Part shown: positions 34,001-47,102 of the stretch, one piece after another
Position numbering within the stretch: position 1 is the stretch's first letter
Layout: each line of letters starts with the position of its first letter
Assembly: GCF_020921035.1 (NCBI RefSeq)
Contig: NC_063151.1
Location: 34,416,934-34,480,933, forward strand
Source of the DNA: Rhodamnia argentea
Lineage: Eukaryota > Streptophyta > Magnoliopsida > Myrtales > Myrtaceae
Direction: 5' to 3'
Length of the DNA stretch: 64,000 bases
Position numbers and translations under genes: made by a program
Notes under the pieces: model-generated
The model's input: only the letters and a program-made list of their open reading frames with translations
Database searches by the model: none
Told to the model about the DNA's origin: nothing

Positions 34001-37000
34001 CCACAATTCCAAAAATCTCGGGGGCTCGATGGTTTGTTTCTCTAATCGATGATTGCACTAGGGTCACATGGATATTCTTACTCAAACACAAATCTGATGT
34101 AAGTAGTATTGTTCCCAATTTCCATTCCATGGTTCAAAACCAATTTGGAGTCAAAATTAAGAGATTTAGGTCAGATAATGCCCAAGACTACTTTAATCAG
34201 ATCTTGTCAACCTATTTCCAAAACAAAGGGATCATTCATGAGTCATATTGTGTAAACATACCACAACAAAATGGGGCTACTGAAAGGAAAAACAGTCATT
34301 TGCTTAACACTACTCAAGCATTGTTGTTTCATGGGAATGTCCCCAAGTCATATTGGGGGGAAGCTGTCCTTACATCTACATACATGATTAATAAACTGCC
34401 ATCAAGAATATTAGATTTCAAATCTCCTATGGCAATTCTTTCCAGCTTTTATCGTCATTTCAGGACAACAAATAATCTCAAACCTAGAGTCTTCGGATGC
34501 ACCTCATTTGTACATGTTCATAATCAACAAAGGGGGAAACTAGATCCCAGAGCAATCAAGTGCATCTTTCTTGTTATTCCTCTACACAAAAAGGGTATAA
34601 ATGTTACCATCCTCCTTTTAGAAAGACCTACATATCAGCCGATGTTACATTTGTAGAAAACAAACCTTACTTTCAACAGTCTTATCTTTAGGGGGAGAAA
34701 TCATTAGTGAAAGATAAAAACTTTGAATATCTTAATCTTGACTTACCTCCTGATAATTTTACAATTCAAGCTGCCACTTCTGATCAACCGGTCCTTGATC
34801 AATCAGCTCCTGACCAATCAATTTCTAATGAATCAATTCCTACTATTTCAAACCCGGACCCACTCCCTACGTCCGAGTCTATTCCAGAACAAGCGTCCAC
34901 TCTTGCATCTACCCGTATTTATGACTCTATGAGATTTCCTCAGGTGTACTCAAGAAAGGCAGCTGTTCCTGACCAAACACAGGTTCAAGATTTCCATCCA
35001 AGCTTTGCAAATGAATTTCTGATAAGTTCCAACTCTTGTTTGCATGAACAATCATTTTTTTTTTTTTTGGGTCAAATGAACAATTAATTGATATGCCAGA
35101 AAACGACTCACACCTTCCCATTGCTATTAGAAAAGGTACAAGAGAGTGCACAAAGCGACCCTTATATCCACTATCTCACTATGTGTCACTTGAACGCCTG
35201 TTACTATCTCATAGAAATTTAATTGTGAGTCTGAACACCATTGCTATTGCAAATACTATATCTGAGGCATTGTCTAAAGAAGAATGGAGGAATGCAATGA
35301 GAGAAGAAATGGATGCACTAGAAAAAAGCAAGACTTGGGAGATAGTCGAAAAACCGAAAGGAAAAAATCTTATGGGCTGCAAATGGGCTTTTACCTTGAA
35401 ATATCAACATGAAGGTTCTCTTGAGAGATATAAAGCAAGATCGGTGGCAAAGGGTTATACTCAGACCTGTGGAGTAGATTATCAGGAGACATTTGCTCCG
35501 GTGGCAAAGATGAACACTGTGAGAATTTTACTTTATCTGGCAGCCAACTTTATTTGGCAACTTCAACAGTATGATGAGAAAAACGCATTCTTACATGGAG
35601 ACCTAGAAGAGGAGATATACATGAGTATTCCACTGGGCTTTGAAGGAGAAAGGACAACAAACAAAGCATGTAGATTACGGAAAGCACTATATGGGCTCAA
35701 GCAATCACCTAGGACCTGGTTTGGGAGATTTTCCAGAGTTATGAAATCTTCGGGCTACAAACAAAGCCAAGGCGATCATACCCTCTTCATTAAGCATTCG
35801 GCAACAAGGAGAGCAACGGCACTTCTAGAGTACATTGATGATATTATTGTCACAGGTGACGATGATAAGGAGAAACATGAGCTAAAATGCTGTTTGATTA
35901 AAGAGTTTGAAATAAAGGAGCTGGGAAGACTCAAATACTTCCTTGGCATTGAAATTTCTTACTCAAGACAAGGAATTTTTATCTCACAACAGAAGTATGT
36001 AACTGATCTCTTGAAAGAAACTGGAAAACTTGGTTGAAAACCAGTGGCTTCACCTATTGAGCCTAATAAAAAACTTGGAGAGGCAAAGGAAGAACCTGCT
36101 GTAGATAGAGATGTATCAAAGATTGGTTGGGAAACTCATCTATGTGGCTCATACTAGGCCCGATATTTCCTATTCAGTGAGTGTGATTAGTTAGTTTATG
36201 CATGACCAAGAGAATTACACTTACAAGCTGTCGATCGAGTGCTACATTACTTGAAAGGAAATTCCGGAAAAGGAGTTCTACTCAAAAGAAATCAAAAACT
36301 TGTGCTAGAAGCTTATACAGATGCTGACTATGCAGGATCCTTGGTTGACAGAAGGTCAACATCTGGTTATTGCACATTTCTTGGTGGAAATTTAGTGAGT
36401 TGGAGGAGTAAAAAAGAGAATGTAATTGCAAGATCAAGTGCTGAATCAGAATTTCGAGCAATGGCCCAAGGAATCTGCAAGCTATTATGGCTGAAAATCA
36501 TCCTAGAAGATTTAAAAATTGAGTGGGAGGGTCCTAAAAAGCTGTATTGCGACAATAAATTAGCAATTAACATTGCTCATAACCCTGTACAGCATGATAG
36601 GACAAAGCATATTGAAATTGACAGACACTTCATCAACTTGGTTTTTTTCTTTTTGATCAATGGAAAAGAGTGCATGATACTCCAAACAAATAGCCCAATT
36701 CGAGAACAAATGAATGTTGGAATTCCTGATGCTCCAAAGTCCACACCATGCTATTAGAAGGAAATAACACAACAATCACCATGTTGCCTAATGCAAAGTA
36801 AAGATGCATCGCGCTAGTAATTTGGAAAAGTAAAAGTAAAATAAGAACTTGATTTTGCAATACTAACCCTTGACTCTAGCAATTCTCGCTTGGTGAGGCC
36901 CAGGAGCCCTAATGAATCAAACGACTGCAGCTGGAAAAAACCCATGAAAAAGAAAAATGGCGCAATCGACATCATTAGAATCAATGAACCTAAAGGATCC

Positions 37001-38315
37001 AAAATTATGGAATTGATTTTGCTTTTACACACTTGACAAAAGCCAACATTGGAGTTTTGAAGTTTTAACCAGGAGTACTTTGACCCAATTAATTGAATGA
37101 TTTCTTTCAATTTGACGGTACAATAACGCAACAAGTTCTTTCACATGTTTCGTTTTCTAAGACAAAATGAAGAAATCAGAGGAGGTTACAGTTAGTGGAC
37201 TTCCCTAACCACGAGCTTTTCCTTCAATGTCAACATATCTAGAGAATGAAATAATGAAAACTTACCAGTATGACCATTGCTAGGCGTCCATTGTTTCCAC
37301 TCTCTGCAGAATTTCCATTTCTCAATCTACCTCTCTGCTTCACTGATTTGTTAAGTACTTCCCTCGCTATTCTGTCATTCGAAATCAAAATATTCATAAA
37401 CATCGAAGCAAGACAGAATTGACCCTGTCAAATGTGGAATTTAATCAACATAATAAAAAAAAAGAACCGTATGTTTTTTATATATCCCAATTCAATCCAT
37501 TCTAAACATCTCAATAACGTTTATGATCTTCACCTTCTAAGTGACCCAACTTCCCAATGTCCCATAAATTTTTGTGAAATTGTGATCATGAAGTGGAAAG
37601 GAAATATAGTCATTACATAGCAGAGTGACTGCATAGCCAAGTAATGTAGTCTCTCCAAAGAAAGGGTCTCTTGCATGAAGGAAAAGATTTGATGATCAAG
37701 GTGAAGAAAGGTGTCCTGACAAGGTGGACGGAGAGGGAAGTGACCTATAGAAGATTGATGGAATATACACCAACAACCTTCAAGAATAAAAATTCATGTA
37801 GGTAAATATTTAAGGAAAATCAGATTACAGGACACTCCAACTAACTGCAAAGCTATAATATGACTTTCAAATGCTGCATTATAGCTTTCAAAATCAAAGT
37901 TCCTGGCCTAGCCACAGGGAATCTAAGAAAGAGGAGAGTTTGGTAAAAGATTACCACGTAGGACCCTAAAAGGCTAAGTAGACAGAGTATGACAATCATT
38001 GACTATTGAATTAGAAGTACATGAGCCATTCAGTGTGCCATCTTGTTAAATTCCTCCGAGCTCTTTAGTCCCATCAACTGCAATGTAATATCTATTGTCC
38101 TCTGCAGTAGGAGGAACATGATTCCTGTGTAGGACATAAAAGACAAAATACAATTCTTTCACTCAATTTTGGATTTCAATTTTACAGTTACAACCTAATA
38201 TAAAAGAATGACAACTCATGATTGTATTAGTAAATTGTTCGGCATTGCAACACAAAACAGAAGGTACAAGTTAAATACTCAAGACCCCATAACTTTTATG
38301 GCTCTAACCAATGTG

Positions 38316-38375
<60 letters not shown>

Positions 38376-41300
38376 AGAATGCTGAAGCTCAAGCTAATAG
38401 GGAAGACTTAAATAATAAAGCAATTTAAGACCTTATCGAGTTGTCTAGGTAACCTTTTGCCTTGTCTAGCTCGACAATTGCTTCTGATGGATTTCCCTTC
38501 CTTAACTGATTGGAAATTAGCATTCCCACCCTAGCCAAGCGAAGCATGTTGGCTGCAACCTGCCCAAGGAGATAAAATAGTTTGTCTATTCGAATAGCAG
38601 CATGTTTTTTCCACTTCCAATCTCAAAAAATAGTACTCGATGAGAATAAATTATAGGGCCTGTCACCATTCTTATTCTTTCAGTACATGAAATGCAAGCC
38701 CTCAATGAACTCATTCTGGGAACAATTTGGCGTCTCTGTTAGGCTTAGGCGCACAAATACAACGCAATAGAGAGTAAAGATGAGAAAGAAAAAATCGAGA
38801 CACAATGTTTATCCCGATTCACCCCTCAAACTAGGGCTACATCCAACAAAGGATTCCACTATAATTAGCACCTCCCACCTCTCTATTACAACTCTCAATT
38901 ACAAAAGAAAGAGATTATTTCTATCAGTAGTTATTCATAGGCTCAAACTACCAACAAAATACGGGCAACAAAAGCCCTCTGGCTTTTCGGGGGCACTGCC
39001 CCCATGCCTTTCTGTTGATGAGGAGTATGAATAACACCCCAATAGTTTCTACATTTTACATATAAAGAAATGAAGATTTAGCACCTTTTCCTGCAGGATA
39101 GTTACGCGGCCAACTTAAAATTTGGACCCAGGAAAAAGTGGAGATAATGGTCCATGTTCAATGCAAAGTGGTGTAACTATTGCCATAGGTAGGACACCAA
39201 GTATAATTCAAACGAATAATGAGATTTGACAAATGACATAAGACAAGACTTCAACTTCTACATTATTATCTTCAACAAATTCAAAAATCACCCATATGGG
39301 TACAAAAGATTACTAAGCGACATTCTATAACACATCAACAAGATCTAGCAGACATGCCCACTTCCAGCAATCGCACATCGGAAGTTTGACCAGAGTTCCT
39401 CCTTGAATAAAATTTTGCATGTATGTACAGCAAAGCCATCAAGTGACTCAATTGTGGCACCTCAAACAAATTAAACAAGTAGAAGTGCAAGGTTTATAGC
39501 CTAACCATGGACAACAAATTTCTCCATTTTGGGAAATAATATGGAGAGAAAAGGCAACAGTAAGACATCCAGGTATCAAGAAGAATCAAGAATTCTAAAT
39601 CATGCTGGGTCAAAATTTGGAGAGTTGATGATAGTAAAACCTGTATGTGGCTTTCTGTCAGCAAAGTCCTCCTTGCTTCCAGACACCTATAGGAACAATA
39701 TCTCCGGAACTTACTTATTAAACATTATGAAGAATTGTTATCTTCAAATATTAATATGATACTCACCTTTCAAGAAGTTCTTGTGCTTCCCTCAACTTTC
39801 CAGCTGTCTGTAGAGTCAGGGCAAGTCCTTCAGCAGCCAAGACAATCTCCAAAGAATGCCATCCCTTGTAGCCCATTGTAGATTAATTAGACAGTGAAGG
39901 AATATGTCAAACAACATAGAGGGAACCGTGGTGGCTTTCGGTGCCGTATATGACCCAAAGCAGTATATGACTAAGCCTTCTCATTATAGGTACAGTAAAG
40001 AGAAAGCTTAAGCAAATTTTTACCTATGGTTGCCGTATATGAACACATTGCCAATTATCATTGGCCCAAAATAATATGAATAGGACAAATTTCATTTCAA
40101 ATTTCAAATAAATTAATGAAAGAATTTTAATTTCAGTTTCTATTAGATCAAGCAAAAATTCCAAAAATTTAAAATCAACACCACATATATACTTTTTTAA
40201 AGCTTATACCAAGAAAAAAACCCAAAATAAAAATAACATGACACAAATTATCAAGCAACAGTTTCAAGTCAAGTTTTAAATATAATCCAAAATTAAAAAA
40301 TATCCATGATAGAAGCCATAACATGACCTATTCTAGAAAGAGAGAAGAAATGCGGAATGCACCTAAGGAAGTCAAATATTTCTATTGAAAATTAATTAAG
40401 ATGAAAACCATGATTGCACTTCCCCAATGTAATATATTCTCTAAAATAATCATTTGAAACAAATTAAATTTATGCTAGAACTAAAATAAGATGATTGCAC
40501 TAAGAGTTGATATATTGAGATTATCTATGATGAGGACGTCTAATAGAGAAAGTACATTTCCTTTAATTTAAATCGATTCTTCAATTAAATTGATGTTATA
40601 AAAGTATTTTGATGAGACTTAATATATACACTCATTTCCACTTTTTGCACAAATAAATTCCTTCAATTTCTTCGTCCATGCGCATGCACAGGTTGTGGAG
40701 CTAGTAGACATTCACATGACTAAGCCAACTATTTTCTTTTTGGCAAAGATGTTGGCAACTGGACAAACATATTTACATATCACCAAAAATATATTACTTC
40801 CATCCGAAATGTGGTACTTATGTTCATTTTTCTTGTCCTTTCCAAAAGTAGGTAGGTACTTATATGTTCATATCACTCAACTGAAGCCAATTCAAAAGTT
40901 CAATGACTTGATTGAACAATTGAAAGGTACAACAACCAGAATAAAACGTCTGAAAATTGAATAGCCAACTCTAATGTACCATAATCGAGGACCAAAGTTT
41001 CAAGTAAAATCAAACCTTGGACACCTCCAACATATGAAGAATCTTTCTCTGTACATTCTCAGCATCCTCAAGACAACTGGACTTTAAATACATCTAAACA
41101 AGGCAAAGGGCAACGATTTGTTTCATTAGATGAAAGATCCAAACTACCTTCTTATTCAATAAATAAAAATTCAAAATAAAGGTACACTGTAAGGTGTTAG
41201 GAGAACGCTGCCTAGACAAAAGCAGAAAAGGACAAAAAGCAGATCAAATATCAGAAGGATTCACAGTGTTTTGTGAATTGTGATTGGATGATGGCACTCA

Positions 41301-44300
41301 ACTCATAACTGGACAAAAAATTTAGTCCTTGCCTTCATAACATGCTAGGTTTTACTTTTCGGGATAAATGCACCCTTTTTGTGATAGCGAAAAGAACTAT
41401 CTCTAACATACTCACAGCTATTGTGAAAGAAATATATACATCACAAGATCATGTCATCTAACTAGCTAGAACCTGTCACAACAGACATGTTCGTGCCTAT
41501 GATCAATAAGTTTTCTGGGCCAATCTCATGGTCAATAAGTTGGAGTGACAGAAAAAATCAATATTTAGGAAATCTAAATGATCATATGCTCAAAAAATTT
41601 CCTCCGAAGTTCCCATATCCATCAATATAGCCATCCTCCTGGTATAGGAGCCCCCTCCTCAATGGTGAAGCATTCTTGAATATCAATCGATGTAATGTCA
41701 TTAGGCTATGCTTTCTCTACCTTCCTTGAAAGAGACAGTTGCCCATCAAATATGTTACATAGATTAATGTTAGTTGCAATAAGTTGTAGCTCACAAAAAA
41801 TTTCAGACTGGGGAAGCAAACAAAGACCAACATCTGATTTTCATGGCAAAGCCCAACAACAGAGGTTCCACGTTGACAAGAGGTGTGAATCATGTTTGTT
41901 AGTCAACAAAAGACCAAGTATAAGTGAATGCGAAGTATCACCTGAGCTAGACGACGCAATCTCTTCAAACATACCATAGATTCTCCTTGACCAGCTTCCT
42001 ATGTGTTATAATTCCAGTCAGAGAGGAGAACAGAAGAAAGAAAATCAGCATGTTTTCCGACATACCTCCAAAATCCTGATCGAATGGAGGATAAGAGCCT
42101 CAGATTCCTTTTCTTTTCCTTGTAGATATAGCACCTGCAGTTCAATCACATGGCCCTTTCCAGATTATGTTGGCTCATAGGAAATAATAACATAATCATA
42201 GGTACATAGCACAGAGAGTCTTCCTTTCGGAATGCTTCAAACAAGTCGATGAGTCTTCATGTTCTAGAAATGCATCATCATTGTAATTGGAACCATCAAG
42301 CAACATTAGATAAATGTAAATGACCAGAAAAAAAAAGTAAGAAACCATGAAGCACCTGAACTTAAATAGCTGACAAATTTAGAGTTCAGAGGTAAAAGTC
42401 TAAAGTTAATTTGTGCAAAAGAAGTATAGTTACATAGATCTTAACATGGATCCTTTGTGGCCTCATAAGCTTCATGTGTCTCACAAAATTGGTGTTTATT
42501 GCTGCTTCAACAAGTTAATCTCTTTGCAATTTCAAGTTTATGAATATGTGTATGCAGAAGAAATTATTGAAAAATTGGAAAACAATTAATAAAACTCTTT
42601 GAATTAATTTCTGCTAGAAAATGGATGGGGGAAAGGACACCATCACCAAATACAACTTTGAAAGACTAAGGTCATGCAGCTAATGCACAAATGGAGTAAA
42701 GAACAGGATATTAACGTGGTATACTTGTGCTTGAGAACTACCAAGAACAACACTTTGCAGACATGGGCAATTTAAGAAGAGAAATTATCTAACAAGCTGA
42801 AGAATAGTACTAATATTGAAAACTGTGAGTTTACCATTCCCAGATGGTACATGGTATCTGCATATTCTTGATGACCATATCCCAAGACTCTCCCTTTTAT
42901 CTGAATCATTTCAACACAACACTGAGCTAACAGTTTCACCTAACCGGCAATTGCTTCATCTGCATCACTACATATTAAAGAAATGAAACTCTGTTTATGC
43001 AAACTCTGGTTATGACTTCATATATCATTATCATGACCGCTGTGGAAGAGCTTAGACTGCAAACAAATATTTCCAAAGAGTGAAATTGAATTTTTTTTTT
43101 TTTTTTTTTTGGTGCCTGTTATAAGCTTGAGCTGGTCAAGCCACCAACGATGAAACATGTGATGTTGGAAGAGCTCAAATGTTGGAAAAGTGGTAGCTCT
43201 CTCACTCCAAGAAAAAGTGATATCCAATTTAGGGAGTTGAGACAATTAACCATGCAAGACTATATGTACGACTCCTTCAAGTGCTTGGACACAACATTAA
43301 AACGTATGGCTCACATATCATACCTCCAGAGCTCTCTGTCCAAGTAATCATTGCAGGACCCAGGAGACACCAAAAACACAATAAATTAGAAAAATGAGAA
43401 AAAGAAGACAATTTGTGTTTGTGTTGAAAATATTACTTATAAACAGCTCAAGTAAGTACCTATTAAATTAGAGGAGCATGTAACTTCTTACAAACCTACT
43501 ATTAAATCAATTTAGTAAAAGCCAGACTTTGGTTGACGGTTGCAGCAAAAATGTTTCAATGATGAGGAGAAAAGATGCAGCAGACTGACAGTGACAAATC
43601 TTAGACAAAGATAATGAAATCACCTCCTTCATTATATGGAATTTTTCAACACACTAACAGAATGGAGACACACTAATCATTACTCTCTCAATATGGCAAG
43701 AAGTTCTAATTAGTTCCTCCCCTCCCTCATAGCGCCCCCTTCCTCCTCTCTCTTGCCATCCCTCCTTAGAATGACCTACCTTTGATGGAAGCAGACCCAT
43801 AAAATCTGACAAAAATCTTATTCATAAGAATGACATATCAGAACCAAGCAAAAGGATTTTCCAAAACTGACCCATCACACAGTTAACCTTTCCATTTCTT
43901 ACGCTAAGCTACTGAGTAAATTAGTCATGAAAATGAAAATTTCCTTTCTCACCATAAAATTGCCGCATTATGAGGTCTCCCTATCAGATGCTGGCATAGA
44001 TTCAATACGCATGTCGAAGAATAGCCAAGAATCTAATGCCACCATTATTGAATATCTTATTTACCTCATAGTGGATTTGAGCTTCTTCTAACTTACGCTG
44101 TGCAAGATAAAACTGGCCAAGATTGTGAAAGGCAACTGCAACTCTGCATGTTACAGGTTCCAGTGAGCAAATCAGTTCATATTACATACAACAGACTACC
44201 CACTCAATAGACCACCCAATCAAAGCAAAGCATCTAGCGGGAGCAAAAATATCGAACAAACAGAGGAAGACAACGTGTCGTGCATTTTGTACATATCAGC

Positions 44301-47102
44301 CTATGCATGATTCTGTCACTTCAATAATATTTAGTATCATGGTGCAAAGATGCCAAGAAAAAAGTTATAATGGTGAGCAATCTACCGCAAATTTGACGTA
44401 AGTATCAAGCTATACCGTATATCCTGAGGACCAAATGACTCTTCAAGAATACGGACTGCCTTCAAGTACAGTGGCTCAGCTTTATCAAATGCCTTCATGA
44501 CCCTATAAAGCTCTGCCTGAACAGAATATTGGAACCAAACAGATAATTATTCTGCGCCACAGTTTCACAAGTGACATAGATTGTCATTGATTACGCAATA
44601 TAACAATTGCATTCAACCCATTCAATCCATCATTCCCAGATATGCCCACCAAGAGAGATGGAATAGTCATAATGGAACAACATTACATTCATTTTTGGCA
44701 CTGAACTAAGGGATTTTTCCAAAATCATCAAATAAATGTTCCTAGGAAACCCATATAACTTCAATCCTTTAGTATCCAAATAGAAGAGATGTAGTCCTGT
44801 TTATAAACATTTACATAGTTAATATGGAGTGAATGATTTAGATGATGGTTAGGGGATATGTCACAGGCAAATCTAGCTTTAAACTTCACCAATAAATTCG
44901 AAAAATACCATCTAATTCGTCTTCTTTCCATCAGTTAATACAAATGAAACACAAACATGGTTATCGACATTGATAATTGAAAGCTCCTTCAGCACAATTT
45001 CTTATTCAACTTTCTAGAGATTTGGAACAAGGCAAGCATATAAATAGGCAAAGGAAGCATCTAATTAGTTGACCCACGAGATTGTTGCATGAGGATGCCA
45101 CATGAGGGTCCCTCTCTCCAAACCCTTCTTTAGCTTCTTGCAGTGCAGAAAGGAAGAATCTTTCAGCTTCCTCCAGTTTTCCCTAACATGTTAAAAAAAA
45201 GGAAAAGATAAACAACACTGAAAATACCAGATTCAGAACAATAGAGTACATCACCAAGGAAGCTTGCCTGAAGAAATGCATCTCTCCCTTTATCAGTGAA
45301 TACTCTCCACTTGGTCGTATGGATATTCGATACAACTGAACCGTCATCAATCCTGCGAAGTCCAACAATATCAGCAGCTTCTGCATTATTTTCAGAGATT
45401 GACTCGATTGGCACCCCATCTGCAAAAGCTGGATTTGATCTGGTCCCAAGAAATATTGCTGCGTCAATTATTATGCAGGAGACAATTGATTAGAGTAACA
45501 CCATCACAACATATAACTTACCATTCCACATTTATCAGGCATATACATTGTTAAGAGAAGATATGGGATTCAACCAAGATTTTCACCATAGTACAAGGAA
45601 AAGTCCACTGTGAGACTCGCCTTACTAAGAATTAAATAGATCTGGAACAATTCTATTTTGTAGAGACAATCACATAAAAGATGCAAGATAAATACAATGG
45701 ACAAACAGTTGAAGCATATCGTGTTGGCATTACTACTGTACAACATAAGCTAAGAGCTAGTCTCAAGGGAAGCGAACAATAATTAAAATAATGAAAGGTT
45801 GTATTGTATGACCACAACAGAAGTGCATTTTCAAGGGCATAGATGTCCTCAGAGGATGACCTCAGAGGAAGATCAACAATGGGACTACCAAAAAGCAATA
45901 TTGACTTTTGTTATATTCTCTTCCTAGATAGGACGTCTAATGTTTCATCCCTTGAAGTATTGGAAAGTTTGAAACAGGGTTTCTAGAGAGTAAATCTGCC
46001 AATTTCACAGAGTATCTGCAACAAGACACGAACATACTACACTAAATGTAAATGCACCAGTTCAATGATGAAGCTTCAGTCTTTGTCCAACTTAAACAAG
46101 CATAACAGATACATGGCCCTCAGTCGCAAACAGTTATCAGGACTCAACAGCAAACAGGAAGCTTGCGAATTGTTTGGTACATGACTATGCAAGTCGTAAA
46201 AAGGAATTCAAAAGAATGGCTAGTGGCTAAGAAAAACAGGAACGCAGGATCTGACTAAGTAATCATTTAGAATCATAGCTGAGTTGTAAAAAGATCCCAA
46301 GAAAAGTTACCAGCTTGAGCAGCCACAACAACCCACCAAGAGAACTCCTCATTATCCTTTATCCATGCATCGCCACCCGATCGAAACACATGCGAACCCT
46401 TGTGGGGCCTACCACATTCTTTAGAAGGCTGTTAGGGAATCGAAAGACGAGATACACGATTTCTTCGTAATAATAAGGAGACAAAAGAACCAACCACTGG
46501 TACAATTAACAACATAGGACTAGATATATAGTACATAAACTTACACCATCAAATTATGGGTCAACTAAGTATTATCAATTGCTTCACTGTACTCACGCCA
46601 CCCAATGCAGGATTCTTCTTTGTTTCACACCTCACTCGTGCACCAAGCAAAAACTTTATGAAATGCCACGTATGTGTCAAACAATGCTTTGTGACGGCAG
46701 TTCACAATATAGTCAGAAGAACTGAGCCTAACTAAGCAACACATATAATGCAACCGCGAAAAGATTTGAGACACCGCTGTAATCAACACGAGCAGCATTC
46801 TGCCAAAAGCTGCTTAATTCCTCCAAACTGAAGCTTTTGCAGGGAATCACAGCCTCTAGAGACCGTCGTTCATCAAAACCATTCACACGCCGGACAATAA
46901 AGGAATAAGCTTTTTCTGGCAGACACCAAATATTTTCAAACTGACAATGCTTGAAGCAACGAAAAATCAAAAACACGCACGCCCGCACGCCCACGCACGC
47001 ACAAGAGTAGTACGAGAGAATCGTACTTGGAATCGGAAGAGCCAAGGCGGAAGGATAAAGACGAATTCGTTGGAGAAAACTAGCTGCTTGTCGCAGAAAC
47101 AT
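31076..47102 (-). CDS. Kinesin-light-chain-like TPR protein, probably mitochondrial
   Basis: Seventeen exons, minus strand: 47102-46995, 46428-46311, 45458-45268, 45182-45078, 44516-44416, 44143-44065, 42921-42835, 42134-42066, 41998-41942, 41093-41016, 39864-39767, 39686-39641, 38559-38432, 37371-37266, 36930-36868, 32112-32047, 31276-31076. They total 1701 nt (566 aa) with all phases closing. The N-terminus (MFLRQAASFLQRIRLYPSAL) looks like a mitochondrial presequence. Tandem TPR units follow, for example GKLEEAERFFLSALQEAKEG, VAVAFHNLGQFYLAQRKLEE and AEPLYLKAVRILEESFGPQD. The C-terminus is a basic coiled coil ending RRNKK. TPRs mediate protein binding; the partner is unknown. Overall order and length fit Arabidopsis At5g53080-type proteins (from memory). 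Intron 3 appears to have a GC donor (CAG/GCAAGC). The exon 1-2 junction and the start of exon 7 are the least certain. Intron 15 contains the Copia element. Confidence 0.85.
32325..32457. repeat. 88-bp-period duplication flanking a perfect hairpin, in a TPR intron
   Basis: An identical 45-bp sequence occurs at 32325-32369 and 32413-32457. Between them lies a perfect inverted repeat: arms 32369-32382 (TAGAATGCTGCGTT) and 32390-32403, with a 7-base loop. It lies in the last large intron region of the TPR gene, so it has no coding effect. Confidence 0.85.
32699..32944 (+). repeat. 5' LTR of the Copia element
   Basis: Starts TGTTGAATTATCC and ends CTAAATTATTCA, with a TATAAATAG box (about 32874-32882) as an internal promoter. 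The primer-binding site follows immediately. Confidence 0.8.
33154..34656 (+). pseudogene. Copia protease/GAG-pre-integrase/integrase remnant
   Basis: The frame carries an aspartic protease motif (WIIDSGATNHMTH), the pre-integrase LYHFRFGHPSF region and an integrase core (FRSDNAQDYF, GATERKNSHLLNTTQALL). A TAG at 33973-33975 splits it, and after about 34580 the correct reading moves to another frame. The normal gag zinc knuckle (CCHC) is absent: only about 440 bases separate the primer-binding site from the protease motif, so gag has been deleted. Confidence 0.8.
34707..36037 (+). pseudogene. Copia reverse transcriptase remnant
   Basis: Two frames, 34707-35087 (Pro/Ser/Gln-rich linker) and 35093-36037. 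The second holds WRNAMREEMDALEKSKTWEI, GCKWAFTLKY, ARSVAKGYTQTCGVDYQETF, ALYGLKQSPRTWF and the catalytic YIDDIIVTGDD. It ends in a premature TGA at 36035-36037. The catalytic Asp pair is intact, but the protein could not be made as one piece. Confidence 0.85.
36239..36757 (+). pseudogene. Copia RNase H remnant
   Basis: Reads YTDADYAGSLVDRRSTSGYC, SAESEFRAMAQGICKLLWL and CDNKLAINIAHNPVQHDRTK, the standard Copia RNase H block. After DRHFI the sequence departs from the family, marking a deletion or divergent end. The region between 36038 and 36238 is frameshifted relative to it. Confidence 0.85.
37372..38431. other. TPR gene intron 13
   Basis: AT-rich intron between exons 13 and 14. It contains the GA microsatellite described separately. 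No other gene seen. Confidence 0.5.
38319..38372. repeat. (GA)27 microsatellite
   Basis: Perfect GA dinucleotide run of about 54 bp in an intron of the TPR gene. Confidence 0.95.
38710..39050. repeat. Probable LTR-type retroelement fragment in TPR intron 12
   Basis: The phrase 'CAATGTTTATCCCGATTCA' followed by 'CCCCTCAAACTAGGGCTACA' resembles LTR sequence that I associate with plant Copia elements. A later GCCCTCTGGCTTTTCGGGGGC block fits a transcription end. No coding part is present. Tentative. Confidence 0.35.
39865..41015. other. TPR gene intron 10
   Basis: AT-rich intron of about 1.15 kb. A 90-codon frame at 40695-40964 shows no domain. Nothing else recognised. Confidence 0.45.
42922..44064. 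other. TPR gene intron 6
   Basis: A 1.1-kb intron with a poly-T run near 43090-43110 and otherwise featureless AT-rich sequence. The exact 3' splice site (I chose the AG before 42921) has an in-frame alternative 18 bases upstream. Confidence 0.45.

Larger units (their letters stand above)
32699..36735 (+). mobile_element. Degenerate Copia retrotransposon, antisense in TPR intron 15
   Basis: A 246-bp 5' LTR (32699-32944, TG...CA) is followed directly by a primer-binding site TGGTATCAAAGC (32945-32956), complementary to initiator tRNA-Met. Coding remnants follow in Copia order: protease (DSGATNHM, about 33394), GAG-pre-integrase and integrase, reverse transcriptase (YIDD about 35830), RNase H (KHIEIDRHFI about 36606). 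It is broken by a TAG at 33973, a frame change near 34580, further stops and a missing gag. I see no full 3' LTR; similarity resumes only for a few bases near 36715, so the right end is uncertain. Transcription direction is opposite to the host gene. Inactive. Confidence 0.85.

Noticed and set aside
36715-36770. Intact 3' LTR of the Copia element
   Set aside because: TGTTGGAATTCCTGA resembles the LTR start for about 15 bases only; the following sequence does not match the 5' LTR.
37266-37371. Suspected frameshift in TPR exon 14
   Set aside because: A recount of the AGAGAG run (AAGCAGAGAGGTAGA) restores one frame through the exon, and phases close with both neighbours.
38319-38372. CRISPR-like or coding meaning of the GA run
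   Set aside because: It is a simple dinucleotide microsatellite without spacers.
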